This document shows positions 10,668-25,595 of a DNA stretch of 64,000 nucleotides, one piece after another. A program made the translations under genes and the position numbers. The stretch spans positions 166,393-230,392 of the forward strand of contig NZ_JAGJRS010000003.1 of NCBI RefSeq assembly GCF_017837635.1. Direction: 5' to 3'. The notes below the pieces were generated by a model. The model saw only the letters and a program-made list of their open reading frames with translations, ran no database searches and was not told the origin of the DNA. The DNA is from Frateuria flava (GTDB lineage Bacteria; Pseudomonadota; Gammaproteobacteria; Xanthomonadales; Rhodanobacteraceae). Numbering within the stretch: position 1 is the stretch's first letter; each line of letters begins with the position of its first letter.

Positions 10668-13502
10668 TTACTCTGCCGACTGGTCGTCGCCGACCGGCGC
10701 GACCAGCGCCTGCTCGACCAGCGCCGTCTGTTCGGCGATGTGGGTGTTGAGGTGGCCGGCGGCCGGGGCCGGCGAGCGGCCACGACCGGCGTAGGACAGG
10801 CTGTGCTTGGCGCCCACGCAGGCCTGCAGGTGGTGGCGGATCTGGAACCAGGCGCCCTGGTTCATCGGCTCTTCCTGGCACCACACCACTTCCCTGGCCG
10901 ACGGGTAGTTGGCCAGCTCATCGACCACGCGCGGGCGCGGGAACGGATAGAGCTGCTCGACGCGCACGATCGCCACGTCGGTCAGCCCGCGCTTCTCCGC
11001 GTCCTCGAGCAGGTCGTAGTAGACCTTGCCCGAGCACAGCACCACGCGCTTGACCTTCTTGGGTGCGAGGTCGCGGTGTTCGCCGATAACCAGCTGGAAC
11101 TCGCCGCTCGCCAACTCGTCCAGCGAGGACACCGCCAGCTTGTGGCGCAGCAGCGACTTGGGCGTCATCACGATCAGCGGCTTGCGCACCGGGCGCACCA
11201 TCTGGCGGCGGATCATGTGGAAGGCCTGCGCCGGGGTGGTCGGCACGCACACCTGCATGTTGTCCATCGCGCACAGCTGCAGGAAACGCTCCAGACGCGC
11301 GGACGAATGCTCCGGGCCCTGGCCTTCGTAGCCATGCGGCAGGAACAGCGCCAGGCCGCACAGGCGGTTCCACTTGGCCTCGCCGGAGCTGATGAACTGG
11401 TCGATCACCACCTGCGCGCCGTTGGCGAAGTCGCCGAACTGGGCCTCCCAGATGTCCAGCGTCTGCGGATCGGTGGTGGCATGGCCGTACTCGAACGCCA
11501 TCACCGCTTCCTCGGACAGCAGCGAGTCGATGATCTCGACGTCGGCGCCCGCGCGCACGGTGGCCAGCGGCATGTAGGTGTGGCCGTCCTTCTGGTCGTG
11601 CAGCACCGCGTGGCGGTGGAAGAAGGTGCCGCGGCCGGAGTCCTGGCCGACCAGGCGCAGGTTGTAGTCCTGGTCGATCAGCGTGGCGTACGCCAGGTTC
11701 TCCGCAAAACCCCAGTCGGCCGGGTGCTCGCCTGAGGCCATCTTGCGGCGGTCGTCGTAGATCTTGGCCACGCGCGGTTGCAGCGTGAGGTCGGTCGGCA
11801 GGGCCAAAAGGTGGTTCGCCAGCTCCAGCAGCTTCTGCTTCGGCACGCCGGTGTCGGTCGGGGTGGACAGCTTGCCGCCGGCGAAGCGGCTCCAGTCGAC
11901 GTGGATGTCGCGCTCGGGGTTCGCGTCGAGCGCGGTCATCGACCCGCCCGCTTCCAGACGGTCACGGTAAGCGTCGAGTTCCTTTTGCCCGTCGCCCTCG
12001 GCCAGCACGCCTTCCTTGACCAGCTGCTGCGCGTACAGATCGCGCGTGGTCGGGCGCTTCTTGATGATCTGGTACATCACCGGCTGCGTGGCGGACGGCT
12101 CGTCCGCCTCGTTGTGGCCATGGCGGCGGTAGCAGACCAGGTCGATGACCACGTCCTTGCGGAACTGCTTGCGGAAGTCGTAGGCCAGGCGGGTGACTTC
12201 GATCACTGCTTCCGGATCGTCCCCGTTTACGTGCAGCACCGGCGCGTTGACCATCTTGGCCAGGTCGGTGCAGTACAACGTCGAGCGGGCGTCCTGCGGA
12301 TTGGACGTGGTGAAGCCCACCTGGTTGTTGATCACGATGTGCAGGCTGCCGCCGATCTTGAAGCCGCGCGCCTGCGACATCTGGAACAGCTCCATGTTGA
12401 CGCCCTGGCCGGCGAAGGCCGCGTCGCCGTGGATCAGCACCGCCATCGACTGGGTGCGCTCGCCATCGTGGCGGCGGATCTGCCGCGCATGCACGGAGCC
12501 GGCGACCACCGGGTTGACGATTTCCAGGTGCGAGGGATTGAACGCCAGCGCTACGTGCACGCCGTTGCCCTTGGGCGTCTTGACGTCGGCGGAGAAGCCC
12601 ATGTGGTACTTCACGTCGCCCGAGTGCGCCGGGTCGTCCGGGTGCTCGAACTTGCCCTCGAACTCGTTGAACAGCGTCTTGGGCGGCTTGCCCAGGATGT
12701 TGACCAGTACGTTCAGGCGGCCGCGATGGGCCATGCCGATGACCAGGTCCTTGACGCCGTTGTCGCCGGCGGAGCTGACCACGTCATCGACCATCGGGAT
12801 CAGGCTGTCGCCGCCCTCGAGCGAGAAGCGCTTCTGGCCGACGTACTTGGTGTGCAGGTAACGCTCAAGGCCTTCGGCGGCGGTCAGACCGGCCAGCACG
12901 CGCTTCTTGCCGCTGGCGTCCAGGCCGGCACTGCCGTTGGCCTGTTCCAGCCGGGAGTAGATCCAGGCGCGTTGTGCGTGGTCGGAGATGTACATGAACT
13001 CCGCGCCGATCGTGCCGGCGTAGGTTTTCTTCAGCCGCGCGAGCAGCTCGCGCAGCTTCATGCGCTGGCCGCCGCCGGCGTAAGTGCCGCAGTCGAATTC
13101 GGTGTCGAGGTCCGCGTCGGACAGCCCGTGGAAGGCCAACCCCAGGTCCGGCGCCTCCATCTTGTTGGCCAGGCCCAGCGGATCCAGGTTCGCGGCCAGA
13201 TGACCGCGCGAGCGGTAGGCGGTCAGCAGGCGCAGCACGCCGGCCTGCTTGCGGGCGTGGGCGTCGTCGACCGGAGCGCCGGCCACGCGACGTTGCTTCT
13301 GGGCGGCCTCAATGCGGGCGATCGCGGCCGAATGCGGGGTATCGCTGCTGCGCCCCTTGAACAATTCGAAGTAACCGGCCCAGTCGGCCGTCACCGACGC
13401 GGGGTCGGCGAGCCAGGACTCGTAAAGCTGTTCGACGTAATCGGCGTTGCCGCCAGCGAGTTGGGAGGACTCGGAAAACTCGCGAATCAGGTTCGTGCTC
13501 AC
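10668..13502 (-). CDS. sucA: 2-oxoglutarate dehydrogenase E1
   Basis: The thiamine-diphosphate decarboxylase that starts the conversion of 2-oxoglutarate to succinyl-CoA in the TCA cycle. At 944 residues it has full length for the family. The N-terminal segment (NADYVEQLYESWLADP) is the usual E2-binding region. The ThDP-binding block contains GDAAFAGQGVNMEL, and the His-rich stretches GMAHRGRLNVL and YRRHGHNEADEP are intact. Translation begins at a GTG (13502). A promoter with a perfect -10 lies about 75 bases upstream. It is the first gene of the sucA-sucB-lpdA transcript. Confidence 0.97.
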   Translation of the reverse strand: MSTNLIREFSESSQLAGGNADYVEQLYESWLADPASVTADWAGYFELFKGRSSDTPHSAAIARIEAAQKQRRVAGAPVDDAHARKQAGVLRLLTAYRSRGHLAANLDPLGLANKMEAPDLGLAFHGLSDADLDTEFDCGTYAGGGQRMKLRELLARLKKTYAGTIGAEFMYISDHAQRAWIYSRLEQANGSAGLDASGKKRVLAGLTAAEGLERYLHTKYVGQKRFSLEGGDSLIPMVDDVVSSAGDNGVKDLVIGMAHRGRLNVLVNILGKPPKTLFNEFEGKFEHPDDPAHSGDVKYHMGFSADVKTPKGNGVHVALAFNPSHLEIVNPVVAGSVHARQIRRHDGERTQSMAVLIHGDAAFAGQGVNMELFQMSQARGFKIGGSLHIVINNQVGFTTSNPQDARSTLYCTDLAKMVNAPVLHVNGDDPEAVIEVTRLAYDFRKQFRKDVVIDLVCYRRHGHNEADEPSATQPVMYQIIKKRPTTRDLYAQQLVKEGVLAEGDGQKELDAYRDRLEAGGSMTALDANPERDIHVDWSRFAGGKLSTPTDTGVPKQKLLELANHLLALPTDLTLQPRVAKIYDDRRKMASGEHPADWGFAENLAYATLIDQDYNLRLVGQDSGRGTFFHRHAVLHDQKDGHTYMPLATVRAGADVEIIDSLLSEEAVMAFEYGHATTDPQTLDIWEAQFGDFANGAQVVIDQFISSGEAKWNRLCGLALFLPHGYEGQGPEHSSARLERFLQLCAMDNMQVCVPTTPAQAFHMIRRQMVRPVRKPLIVMTPKSLLRHKLAVSSLDELASGEFQLVIGEHRDLAPKKVKRVVLCSGKVYYDLLEDAEKRGLTDVAIVRVEQLYPFPRPRVVDELANYPSAREVVWCQEEPMNQGAWFQIRHHLQACVGAKHSLSYAGRGRSPAPAAGHLNTHIAEQTALVEQALVAPVGDDQSAE

Positions 13503-13578
13503 GTCACCACCGGCAGGGAAGGGAGGCTTTTGCGGCCGTCCGACTGGGGAAGGGCGAAGGCCGTATGCAATCTTAACG

Positions 13579-13609
13579 ATTATACGCCGGGCCTGCTGCG
13601 CCGCGGCAA
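13579..13609 (-). promoter_or_regulatory. Sigma-70-like promoter for sucA-sucB-lpdA
   Basis: Read on the minus strand, TTGCCG (13609-13604) is followed after 19 bases by a perfect TATAAT (13584-13579). This places the start of transcription near 13572 and gives a leader of about 70 bases before the sucA GTG. The -35 match and spacing are imperfect; the -10 is what makes the call. Confidence 0.55.
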
Positions 13610-13750
13610 GCCGGACAACCCTTTGGAGGTCGCGGTGCGGCCGCGGATTTCAAGGTCACGCCCGCAAGGATTGGCATGGCACGGTGGATGTGGGCGTGCA
13701 GGGGCACGGAACAGCCGCGAGCCTGGGGTGCAGGCTTCGTTCAGTTGGCT

Positions 13751-14078
13751 GGCCATGGCGGAGTGCGCCATCGAGTGCGGGACGGTTGCGACCGAGCCCT
13801 TCCCCCGTTCACAGGGAAGGTGCCGACAGGCTGATGGGGGAAGCCTGGCCTCGGCCTACCCGGACCAGGCCTCCCTGTGGACGGGCAATCCGCTTGCCCC
13901 GCGGTGTGGGGAAGGATCGTTGGTCCTCCTGGCCATGGCGGAGGGCGCCAACGAGTGCGGGACGGTTGCGACCGAGTCCTTCCCCCGTTCACGGGGAAGG
14001 TGCCGACAGGCGGATGGGGGAAGCCTAGCCTCGGCCTACCCGGACCGCACGCCCCTGTGGCCGCGCAATCCGCTTGCC
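13751..14078. repeat. Two 148-base direct repeats with palindromic cores
   Basis: Copies at 13751-13898 and 13931-14078 run in the same direction with a period of 180 bases and only scattered mismatches. Each includes a TTCCCCC.../GGGAAGGTGCCGACAGG palindrome (13797-13844 and 13977-14024) of a family also found at 35.5, 35.8 and 42.0 kb. They fill most of the 640-base gap between sucA and the kinase gene. The rest of that gap holds the sucA promoter, and I see no gene in it. Confidence 0.85.
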
Positions 14079-14142
14079 GCATACGCTCTTCGGGCACCTC
14101 CCTCCGCGGGCGGGGAATAACCGTTCGATCCGCGCGGGCGGG

Positions 14143-16194
14143 TCAGGTACGCGCGTGCGCCGCGGCGGCGATCGCATCCTGCAACTGGGTGGGGGTGAAC
14201 GGCTTGGAGACCACGATCACCCCTTCGGGCGCTCCGGAAATCGCCGCCTTGTCGGCGTAGCCGCTGATGATGATACCGGGCAGTCCGGGCTTCACTGTGC
14301 GCAGCTTGCGGATCACCTCCGAGCCGGACACCAGCGGCATGGCGTAGTCGCTGATGATGAAGTCGATCGCCTGCAGGTGGTCGGCCTGGATCAACTGGCT
14401 CACGTGTTCGCCGTCGGCGGCAGTGGTGACCTGGTGGCCCAGGTCTTCGAGCATCGCGGCGGTCGTGGCCCGCACCCCCTCGTGGTCGTCGACCAGCAGG
14501 ATGTGGCGGGTACGGTTGGTCGCGGACGAGCCATCCGTCGCGACGACCGCGGGCCGGCGTGCCGCCTCCGGGGCGCGCGGCAGCCACAGCTCGACCGTGG
14601 TGCCCTGGTCCAGGCGGCTCTCGATACGCATGGTGCCGCCCGATTGCTGGGCGAAGCCGTAGACCATGGACAGGCCCAGGCCGGTGCCCTTGCCGACGGC
14701 CTTGGTGGTGAAGAACGGTTCGGTCACGCGCTCGAGCATCTCCGGCGCGATGCCGCAGCCGGTATCGGAAACCGCGAGCACCACGTAGTCGCCCGCAGCC
14801 GCATCGTCACCGCCCGCCACGCTGACGTTGCGGCAGGCCACGCAGATCTTGCCGCCCTCGGGCATGGCGTCGCGCGCGTTGATCGCCAGGTTCATCAACG
14901 CCAGTTCGAGCTGGGTTTCGTCCGCATAGGGCGACCACAGGCCCTCCTGCAGCTCCCATTCCAGCGCGACCAGTCCACCCAGCGTATGTCCCAGCAACTG
15001 GGTGACCGCGTCGGTCAGGTCGACCATGTCGATGTGCGCCGGCTCGAGCTTCTGCTTGCGCGCGAACGCGAGCAGCCGCGAGACCAGTTCGGCGCCCTGC
15101 TGGGCCGCGTGGCGGGTCATGTCCAGCACCTTGCGCTGGTCGTCACCCAGAGTGACGCGCCGCTCGATCAGGCCCAGGCCGCCGAGCACGGCCGCCAGCA
15201 GGTTGTTGAAATCGTGTGCGATGCCGCCGGTCAGCTGGCCCAGCGCGTCCATCTTGCGCACGTGCAGCAGCTGGGTTTCGAGGTTCTTGCGGTCGGTGAC
15301 GTCGAGCAGGGTGCCCGCGTACTCCAGCGGGCGACCCTCGGCATCGCGCAGCAACACCGCCTGGTCGAGGAAGTGCTTGTAGGTGCCGTCGGCACATTGC
15401 CAGCGGTACTCGACCGCATAGGAGCGGCCCTGGCGGCGCGCGCGCAGGGCGTCGACGACGCGGTCGCGGTCCTCCGGGTGCAAACGGTCCAGCCAAAGCG
15501 TGGGCGTGGCCACCACGTCGTCGTAGGTGAACCCGGTGACCGCGGTGAAGTTGCCGCTGACGAACTTGGGCATGCGCGGCGTGGCGTCCTGGTCTTCCAG
15601 GTAGAGCACCAGCGGCAGCGAGTGGATGATCACCGCCTGGCGCTGCTCGGCCAGGCGCAGTTCCTGCTCGGCGCGCAGGCGCTCGGCGTTGGCGCGCAGA
15701 TTGGCATCGAGCAGTTGTTGTTCCTGTTTCGCCTTGCGGCGCACCTCGCGGGTCATCATGTACAGGTCGACGAATACGGCCGCCTTGGAGCGCAGCACCA
15801 CCGGTTCGACCGGTTTGAACACGTAGTCGACCGCGCCCATCGCGTAGCCGCGGATCAGGTGTTCGGTTTCCTTGTTGACCGCCGAGAGGAAGATGATCGG
15901 GATGCGCTTGGTCTGTTCGCGCGCACGAATGATCTGCGCCGTCTCGTAGCCGTCCATGCCCGGCATGTAGACGTCCAGCAGGATCACTGCGAACTCGCCC
16001 TTGAGCAGTTGCCGCAGCGCGTCCTCGCCGGAACGGGCGAGCACCACGTCGGCGATGTCCTCGAGCACGGTGCGGATCGCCAGCAGGTTGCGCTCGTCGT
16101 CGTCGACGATGAGGATGCGCGCCCGCTCGGACGGCTCGGCCGGATGGCTGCGCCGCGGCGCGGACAGGGATTGGCGGGAAACGGGTGCGTTCAT
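14143..16194 (-). CDS. Hybrid sensor histidine kinase, REC-PAS-HisKA-HATPase-REC
   Basis: A soluble kinase of 683 residues without membrane segments. Domains in order: receiver (about 26-145, Asp74 in [12 protein letters not shown]), coiled linker, PAS/PAC (about 185-305), HisKA with His327 in GGIAHDFNN, HATPase with N box [10 protein letters not shown] and G boxes DTGCGIAPE and GTGLGLSMV, and a C-terminal receiver (about 563-680, Asp in FIISDYAMP). It begins 18 bases after the stop of the poly-HAMP kinase, so both are on one transcript and may exchange phosphate. The N-terminal receiver suggests that it is itself a target of another kinase. The signal is unknown. Confidence 0.92.
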   Translation of the reverse strand: MNAPVSRQSLSAPRRSHPAEPSERARILIVDDDERNLLAIRTVLEDIADVVLARSGEDALRQLLKGEFAVILLDVYMPGMDGYETAQIIRAREQTKRIPIIFLSAVNKETEHLIRGYAMGAVDYVFKPVEPVVLRSKAAVFVDLYMMTREVRRKAKQEQQLLDANLRANAERLRAEQELRLAEQRQAVIIHSLPLVLYLEDQDATPRMPKFVSGNFTAVTGFTYDDVVATPTLWLDRLHPEDRDRVVDALRARRQGRSYAVEYRWQCADGTYKHFLDQAVLLRDAEGRPLEYAGTLLDVTDRKNLETQLLHVRKMDALGQLTGGIAHDFNNLLAAVLGGLGLIERRVTLGDDQRKVLDMTRHAAQQGAELVSRLLAFARKQKLEPAHIDMVDLTDAVTQLLGHTLGGLVALEWELQEGLWSPYADETQLELALMNLAINARDAMPEGGKICVACRNVSVAGGDDAAAGDYVVLAVSDTGCGIAPEMLERVTEPFFTTKAVGKGTGLGLSMVYGFAQQSGGTMRIESRLDQGTTVELWLPRAPEAARRPAVVATDGSSATNRTRHILLVDDHEGVRATTAAMLEDLGHQVTTAADGEHVSQLIQADHLQAIDFIISDYAMPLVSGSEVIRKLRTVKPGLPGIIISGYADKAAISGAPEGVIVVSKPFTPTQLQDAIAAAAHART

Positions 16195-16212
16195 GGCGTC
16201 TTGGGCTCTGCG

Positions 16213-21564
<5,352 letters not shown>

Positions 21565-21817
21565 ATGAGTCTCCTGTGGTGACAGCTCGTCCTGTCCAGG
21601 GTCGAGTCATGGATACGTGGCTGCCATCCGGCCATCGAGGGGCAAGCCGATGAGAGTGCGCTTCCCACACTGAACCCATGCTTCAACCGGTCGACGCTAC
21701 GGACAGGCGCAACCGCCGCAGGCGTGCTCATGACACCGCCCGCACCGTGTTGTCCCGGCTGATGCCTCCCGCCGGCGCCCCCCCCTCGGCGCCGCCGAAC
21801 CATAGCATGGCGCCGGG

Positions 21818-21846
21818 TTGGCTTCCCGGGGAAGAGTCCATAGAAT
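21818..21846 (+). promoter_or_regulatory. Putative promoter of the winged-helix/DUF5985 operon
   Basis: TTGGCT (21818-21823) and TAGAAT (21841-21846) are separated by 17 bases, pointing rightward to the gene that starts at 21946. This would give a leader of roughly 93 bases. The intergenic region also has to hold the promoter of the divergent kinase operon, which I could not pin down. Confidence 0.45.
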
Positions 21847-21945
21847 GCGGGCGGCTATCTGCAGCAGGTCGCTCCGTTCGGGATCGGCTTTTGGGGGTTT
21901 AGAGGGGGCCCACGTGATCCGCCAGACAAGGGGGCGAACTTCGGA

Positions 21946-22317
21946 ATGCCATTGGAGAAGGATGTAGCCGGTTTCCTGCGGTCGACATTCCGGTCCATCT
22001 GGTCGATGGAACTGCTGTTCCTGCTGCTGCGCGATCCCGCGCGCTGCTGGTCTTCCCCGGAACTGGTCGACGCGCTGCGAGCCAGCGAACTGGTCGTGAG
22101 TCAGGCGGTGGATTCTCTCCACGCCGCAGGGCTGATCGTGCGCGAGAGCGACGACCTGGTCCGTTACGGGCCAGCCTCCGACGACCTCCACGAACTTGTC
22201 GAAGCCTCGCAGGCTTTGTACATGCGTTCGCCCGACGCCGTGTTGCGGCTGATCATGCGGTCCCGGTCCGACAACCTCGTCGCGTTCGCCGACGCCTTCC
22301 GATTCCGTAAGGATTAG
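21946..22317 (+). CDS. Winged-helix-like hypothetical protein
   Basis: A 123-residue protein I cannot name. The central part (CWSSPELVDALRASELVVSQAVDSLHAAGLIVRE) reads like a winged helix-turn-helix, with two helices followed by a short wing segment (SDDLVRYGPAS), as in MarR or ArsR-like folds. The C-terminal half is helical. It starts three bases-plus-stop before a GTG-initiated membrane protein and is divergent from the two-kinase operon. That context suggests it either regulates the neighbouring small membrane proteins or acts downstream of the kinases. DNA binding is inferred from shape only. Confidence 0.7.
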   Translation: MPLEKDVAGFLRSTFRSIWSMELLFLLLRDPARCWSSPELVDALRASELVVSQAVDSLHAAGLIVRESDDLVRYGPASDDLHELVEASQALYMRSPDAVLRLIMRSRSDNLVAFADAFRFRKD

Positions 22318-22320
22318 CGC

Positions 22321-22599
22321 GTGTCCCAATACTTCGCACCGGCGGTCTACCTGTTGTGCTTTCTCGCAAGCACGGTGTGTGCGTTGATGCTCGGTCGCAG
22401 CTTTCACCGCACCCGCGCGGGGCTGCTGTTCTGGAGCGCGCTGTGCTTCCTGTTGCTGGCGCTGCAGAACCTGTTGCTGGTGCTGGACCTGATCGTCTTT
22501 CCGGGCTCGGTCGACCTGGCCGTGCCGCGCTCGTTGTTGTCGCTGGCGGCGGTTGCCACATTGCTGTTCGGCTTCATCTGGAACGGAGAAGGGGAATGA
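22321..22599 (+). CDS. DUF5985 family small membrane protein (first copy)
   Basis: A 92-residue protein with three hydrophobic helices (about residues 5-25, 34-58 and 68-86), starting at GTG three bases after the previous stop. Its stop overlaps the next ATG (ATGA), so the three genes of this cluster are translationally coupled. It resembles small proteins grouped as DUF5985, which have no known function. It pairs with a related protein immediately downstream, suggesting a heteromeric membrane unit. Confidence 0.75.
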   Translation: MSQYFAPAVYLLCFLASTVCALMLGRSFHRTRAGLLFWSALCFLLLALQNLLLVLDLIVFPGSVDLAVPRSLLSLAAVATLLFGFIWNGEGE

Positions 22600-22862
22600 C
22601 GCTTCTGATCTATTTCCTCTCCGGCGCGGTCACGTTCGGCTTCGCCGTCGGCGGCCTGTTCTTCCTGCGGTTCTGGCGGCGCACCGGCGACAAGCTGTTC
22701 CTCGCATTCTCGCTGGCGTTCGGACTGCTGGGCGTGGCGCAGGTGCTGATCGCGGTGACCAACGTCTACGTCGAGAACCGCAGCTTCGCCTACCTGATCC
22801 GCCTGGCTGCTTTCGCGGTCATCATCGTGGCGATCGGGCGCAAGAACCGGAAGGTCCTGTAG
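22596..22862 (+). CDS. DUF5985 family small membrane protein (second copy)
   Basis: An 88-residue protein with three hydrophobic helices (about 2-24, 34-54 and 66-81) and a basic C-terminus (GRKNRKVL). The ATG overlaps the stop of the first copy, and a GGAGAAGGGG site lies just before it. The helix spacing is the same as in the first copy, so the two look like an ancient duplication. A hairpin (22863-22928) follows the stop and may end the transcript. Confidence 0.78.
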   Translation: MTLLIYFLSGAVTFGFAVGGLFFLRFWRRTGDKLFLAFSLAFGLLGVAQVLIAVTNVYVENRSFAYLIRLAAFAVIIVAIGRKNRKVL

Positions 22863-22928
22863 GGCGGGTTCAGCCCACCGCTTTTTCTACGGACGTGGCG
22901 AGAGGTGGGCTGAAGCCCCCCTGCGCTC
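22863..22928. terminator. Inverted repeat between convergent genes (possible terminator)
   Basis: GGCGGGTTCAGCCCACC and its partner GGTGGGCTGAAGCCCCCC form a long imperfect stem around a TTTTTCTACG loop region. It lies exactly between the ends of the DUF5985 operon and the roxA operon, where a bidirectional terminator is expected. There is no classical U-run after the stem, so it may instead be another member of the REP-like repeats. Confidence 0.5.
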
Positions 22929-22930
22929 GC

Positions 22931-23431
22931 CTACAGATCGAGTGGTTGCAGCATGCGAGCCCGCTCGGCCCGCTCCCACATCTCGTCGAACTGCTGGCGC
23001 AACGGCGCGCAGCCGGGGCGGTCGATCCGTGCCGCGCGGCCCTGCGGGCGTTCGGCGTCGGGCTGGAACAGGTAGCCGCCGGCGTCGGTGAGCAGGCAGG
23101 CCGATGGGTTGCCAAGGTCGACCTCGTCGACCGGCATGCGCACCTGGATCACGCTGGGCAGCCGCTGCATCAGCAAAATCAGCCGGTGGCCGTCACGCAG
23201 CGCCGTGCCAGGATCGCCCAGCAGCAGGCGGATCTGCGCGCCACGGCCGGCGGTGGCAATGCGGCGCAGCTCTGCCATGTCTTCGGCGCTGGCGTAGAGC
23301 GCGTCATCCAGGCGTGGTACCCGGATATCCACCTGGCGACGTGCCGACGCCAGCAGTGTGAGCCGGGCGGACGCCAGTTCGGCCGCATTGCCGGCGGGCA
23401 GTACCTCGTCGGCGGCGGGATCGTCCGTCAC
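22931..23431 (-). CDS. Hypothetical protein coupled to roxA
   Basis: A 166-residue protein read from a GTG (23431) that overlaps the roxA stop by four bases (GTGA). Its start is therefore well supported even though the same frame stays open far upstream inside roxA. Features such as LTLLASARRQVDIRVPRLDDALY, RLLLGDPGTALRDGHRL and LVRLP-like segments resemble the DUF7931-type domain that often follows or is fused to GNAT acetyltransferases beside roxA homologues. I recall that association without being able to confirm it. No acetyltransferase domain is present here. The function is unknown; the coupling suggests a link to ribosome modification. Confidence 0.7.
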   Translation of the reverse strand: MTDDPAADEVLPAGNAAELASARLTLLASARRQVDIRVPRLDDALYASAEDMAELRRIATAGRGAQIRLLLGDPGTALRDGHRLILLMQRLPSVIQVRMPVDEVDLGNPSACLLTDAGGYLFQPDAERPQGRAARIDRPGCAPLRQQFDEMWERAERARMLQPLDL

Positions 23432-24609
23432 CGGCGGCCCTTGTGGGGAACAAGGTGTCCGTCGTTCACCAGCGCCAGCAACACGGCAAGGGCCTCGTCG
23501 CCGGGCACGCTCTCGAAGGAGAGTGACCGTTCGGCGCACAGGCGCCGGGCCAGCTCGGCCGGGGCGGCATACGCCTGGCCATTGGCGAACAGCACGGCCG
23601 AGCGCCGCCCCCGGCTCCAGGCCAGGCGCGACCAGGGGTGGCGCAGCAACGCCGCGCCGCCTTCCAGGCGCTTGCGCAAGGCGGCCACGGTCATTGCCTT
23701 GGCCGGCATCGCGGGCGTTTGCGCGTTGCGATAGCGGGTGATGAAGCGGCCGAACCAGTCGCGCAGGCTTTCCTCGTCCAGCGCAGCGGCGAAGGGCAGG
23801 GCGCGGCGCAGGCGTTCGAGGGCGGCGGAGTCGATCTCGCCGACCGAACGCGCGGGCGCCAGGTCGGCATCGGTATAACGCTGCGATTCGTCCAGTCGCT
23901 CGGCGAGGTAGTCGGCCAGGTCGCCGGTGAGTTCCGCCTGCGACGGCGCGCGCATGCCGACCGAGAAGGTCATGCACGGGCCGCCGAAGGCGACGCCGTC
24001 GTGCGGCACGCCTGGCGGCAGGTAGAGCATGTCGCCCGGTTCGAGCAGCCACTCGTGGGTGGGCTCGAAATGCACCAGCTGCTTCAGTTCGATGTCGGGG
24101 CGGAAATCCATCGGCGCGGACGGATCGGTGCTGATCGCCCAGTGGCGTTGCCCCAGGCCCTGCAGCAGGAACACGTCGTACTGGTCCACGTGCGCGCCGA
24201 CACCGCCACCCGGCTCGGCGTAGGAGACCATCACGTCGTCGATGCGCCAGCTCGGCAGGAAGCGGAAATGCTCAAGCAGCTGCGCTACGTCGGCGTCCCA
24301 CTTGTCCACGTCCTGCACCAGCAGGGTCCAGTTGCCGCCGGGCGTGCGGGCGAAGTCGGCCTCGTCCAGGGGGCCGGTCTTCACCGACCAGCGCTCGCGC
24401 GCCTCGTCATGGATGATCAGTCGCGACAGCGCGCCTTCCTCGCAGGCCAGGCCGCCCAGGTCATCCGGTTGCAGCGGCGGCTGGAAATCGGGGAACGCGT
24501 TGCGGATCAGCAGCGGACGCTTCTGCCAGTAGTCGCGCAGGAACTGCGCGGGCGACATGCCCAGCGGTTGCCTGGCCGAACCGCGGACTTCGATGGGATG
24601 ATCGTTCAT
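23428..24609 (-). CDS. roxA: Ribosomal oxygenase RoxA (YcfD), L16 arginine hydroxylase
   Basis: A JmjC-type 2-oxoglutarate/Fe(II) dioxygenase of 393 residues. The E. coli member hydroxylates an arginine of ribosomal protein L16. The iron triad is visible as His140 and Asp142 (GAHVDQYDVF) plus His203 (PPGVPHDGVA), inside the cupin barrel. The C-terminal half contains the helical dimerisation and winged-helix region typical of the family. It starts at ATG 24609 and is coupled to the downstream hypothetical gene by a four-base overlap. It is convergent with the DUF5985 operon. Confidence 0.9.
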   Translation of the reverse strand: MNDHPIEVRGSARQPLGMSPAQFLRDYWQKRPLLIRNAFPDFQPPLQPDDLGGLACEEGALSRLIIHDEARERWSVKTGPLDEADFARTPGGNWTLLVQDVDKWDADVAQLLEHFRFLPSWRIDDVMVSYAEPGGGVGAHVDQYDVFLLQGLGQRHWAISTDPSAPMDFRPDIELKQLVHFEPTHEWLLEPGDMLYLPPGVPHDGVAFGGPCMTFSVGMRAPSQAELTGDLADYLAERLDESQRYTDADLAPARSVGEIDSAALERLRRALPFAAALDEESLRDWFGRFITRYRNAQTPAMPAKAMTVAALRKRLEGGAALLRHPWSRLAWSRGRRSAVLFANGQAYAAPAELARRLCAERSLSFESVPGDEALAVLLALVNDGHLVPHKGRR

Positions 24610-24633
24610 CGTGACATTGTAAGAGCGCGAGGG

Positions 24634-24701
24634 CCCTGCAGGCGCGCATCCTGTGCGCGACCGGGTGCATGGCGGTCACGCACAGGGACGCTCCTGCAAG
24701 G
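24634..24701. repeat. REP pair upstream of roxA
   Basis: Inverted arms related to GCAGGAGCGYCCTGTGCGCGACCG lie at about 24634-24664 and 24671-24701, separated by a few bases. This is the same element family as at 38.9, 40.5 and 63.1 kb. It lies between the divergent ends of roxA (5') and tauE (3'). Confidence 0.75.
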
Positions 24702-24708
24702 TGGCTGG

Positions 24709-25455
24709 TTAGCCGAACGCCCTGACCACGTTGTTGACGCCCAGTCCCAGCACCGCGATCGCGGCCAGCACCGTGGCCACCCGCGCCGGCATGTGCCGCG
24801 CGAAGATCGCACCCACCGGCGCGGCCACCACGCCGCCGGCGATCAGCCCCAGCACCGCGGTGCCATGGCTGAGGCCGATCATCAGCAGGAAGCTCACGCT
24901 GGCGGCGATGCTCACCACGCACTTGGCCAGGTGCACCGTGCCGATCACCATCCGCGGCGTGGCGCCGCGCGCGACCAGCGTGGTGACGGTCAGCGCGCTC
25001 CAGCCGCCGCCGGCCACCGCGTCGGCAAAACCCGCGCCCAGGCCGAGCACCGGCGTGCCGCGGGGCACGTCCGGACCGGGTGGGCGACCCAGCGCCCCGC
25101 GCATCAGCAGGAACACGCCCATGCCCAGCAGGTAGGGCGTCAGCGCCAGCCGCATCCAGTCGGCCGGCACGTGCACCACGACCGCGGCGCCGATCACCGC
25201 GCCGATCACGCCGGGGATCGCCAGCATCCAGAACAACCGCCAGCGCACGTTGCCGGCGAGCCAGTGGCTCAGGCCCGACGCACCGCAGGTGAACGCCTCG
25301 GCCTGGTGCACGCTCGCGGTCGCGGTGACCGGCGGCACGCCAAGGCCCAGCAGCATCGCCGCGGACGCCACGCCGTAGGCCATGCCCAGCGCGCCATCGA
25401 CCAGCTGGGCGAGCGCACCGACGGCGGCGAAGGTGAGGAACTCGGCGGGAATCAT
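24709..25455 (-). CDS. TauE/SafE family sulfite exporter-like permease
   Basis: A polytopic membrane protein of 248 residues with about seven or eight hydrophobic helices and the glycine-rich repeats (LVDGALGMAYGVASAAMLLG, GFADAVAGGGWSAL) of the TauE/SafE/YfcA family. Characterised members move sulfite, sulfoacetate or other small sulfur anions. I start it at ATG 25455; the frame is open further, but the added residues are not membrane-like and the family begins close to the first helix. It is divergent from cysJIH-sat, so a role in sulfur-anion traffic is plausible. The direction and substrate are not evident from the sequence. Confidence 0.82.
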   Translation of the reverse strand: MIPAEFLTFAAVGALAQLVDGALGMAYGVASAAMLLGLGVPPVTATASVHQAEAFTCGASGLSHWLAGNVRWRLFWMLAIPGVIGAVIGAAVVVHVPADWMRLALTPYLLGMGVFLLMRGALGRPPGPDVPRGTPVLGLGAGFADAVAGGGWSALTVTTLVARGATPRMVIGTVHLAKCVVSIAASVSFLLMIGLSHGTAVLGLIAGGVVAAPVGAIFARHMPARVATVLAAIAVLGLGVNNVVRAFG

Positions 25456-25595
25456 CGTCGATACGCCCGGGCGGAGGGATGGCTGGAGTATCGAAAGCGC
25501 TGCCCACGCGCGGAAATAAGAGGCTGGTATATCCACATGCCGAGCTGTCCTTTCCCTGGCGCGACCACCGCGCCCTAGATTGTCCGGGCCCTACA

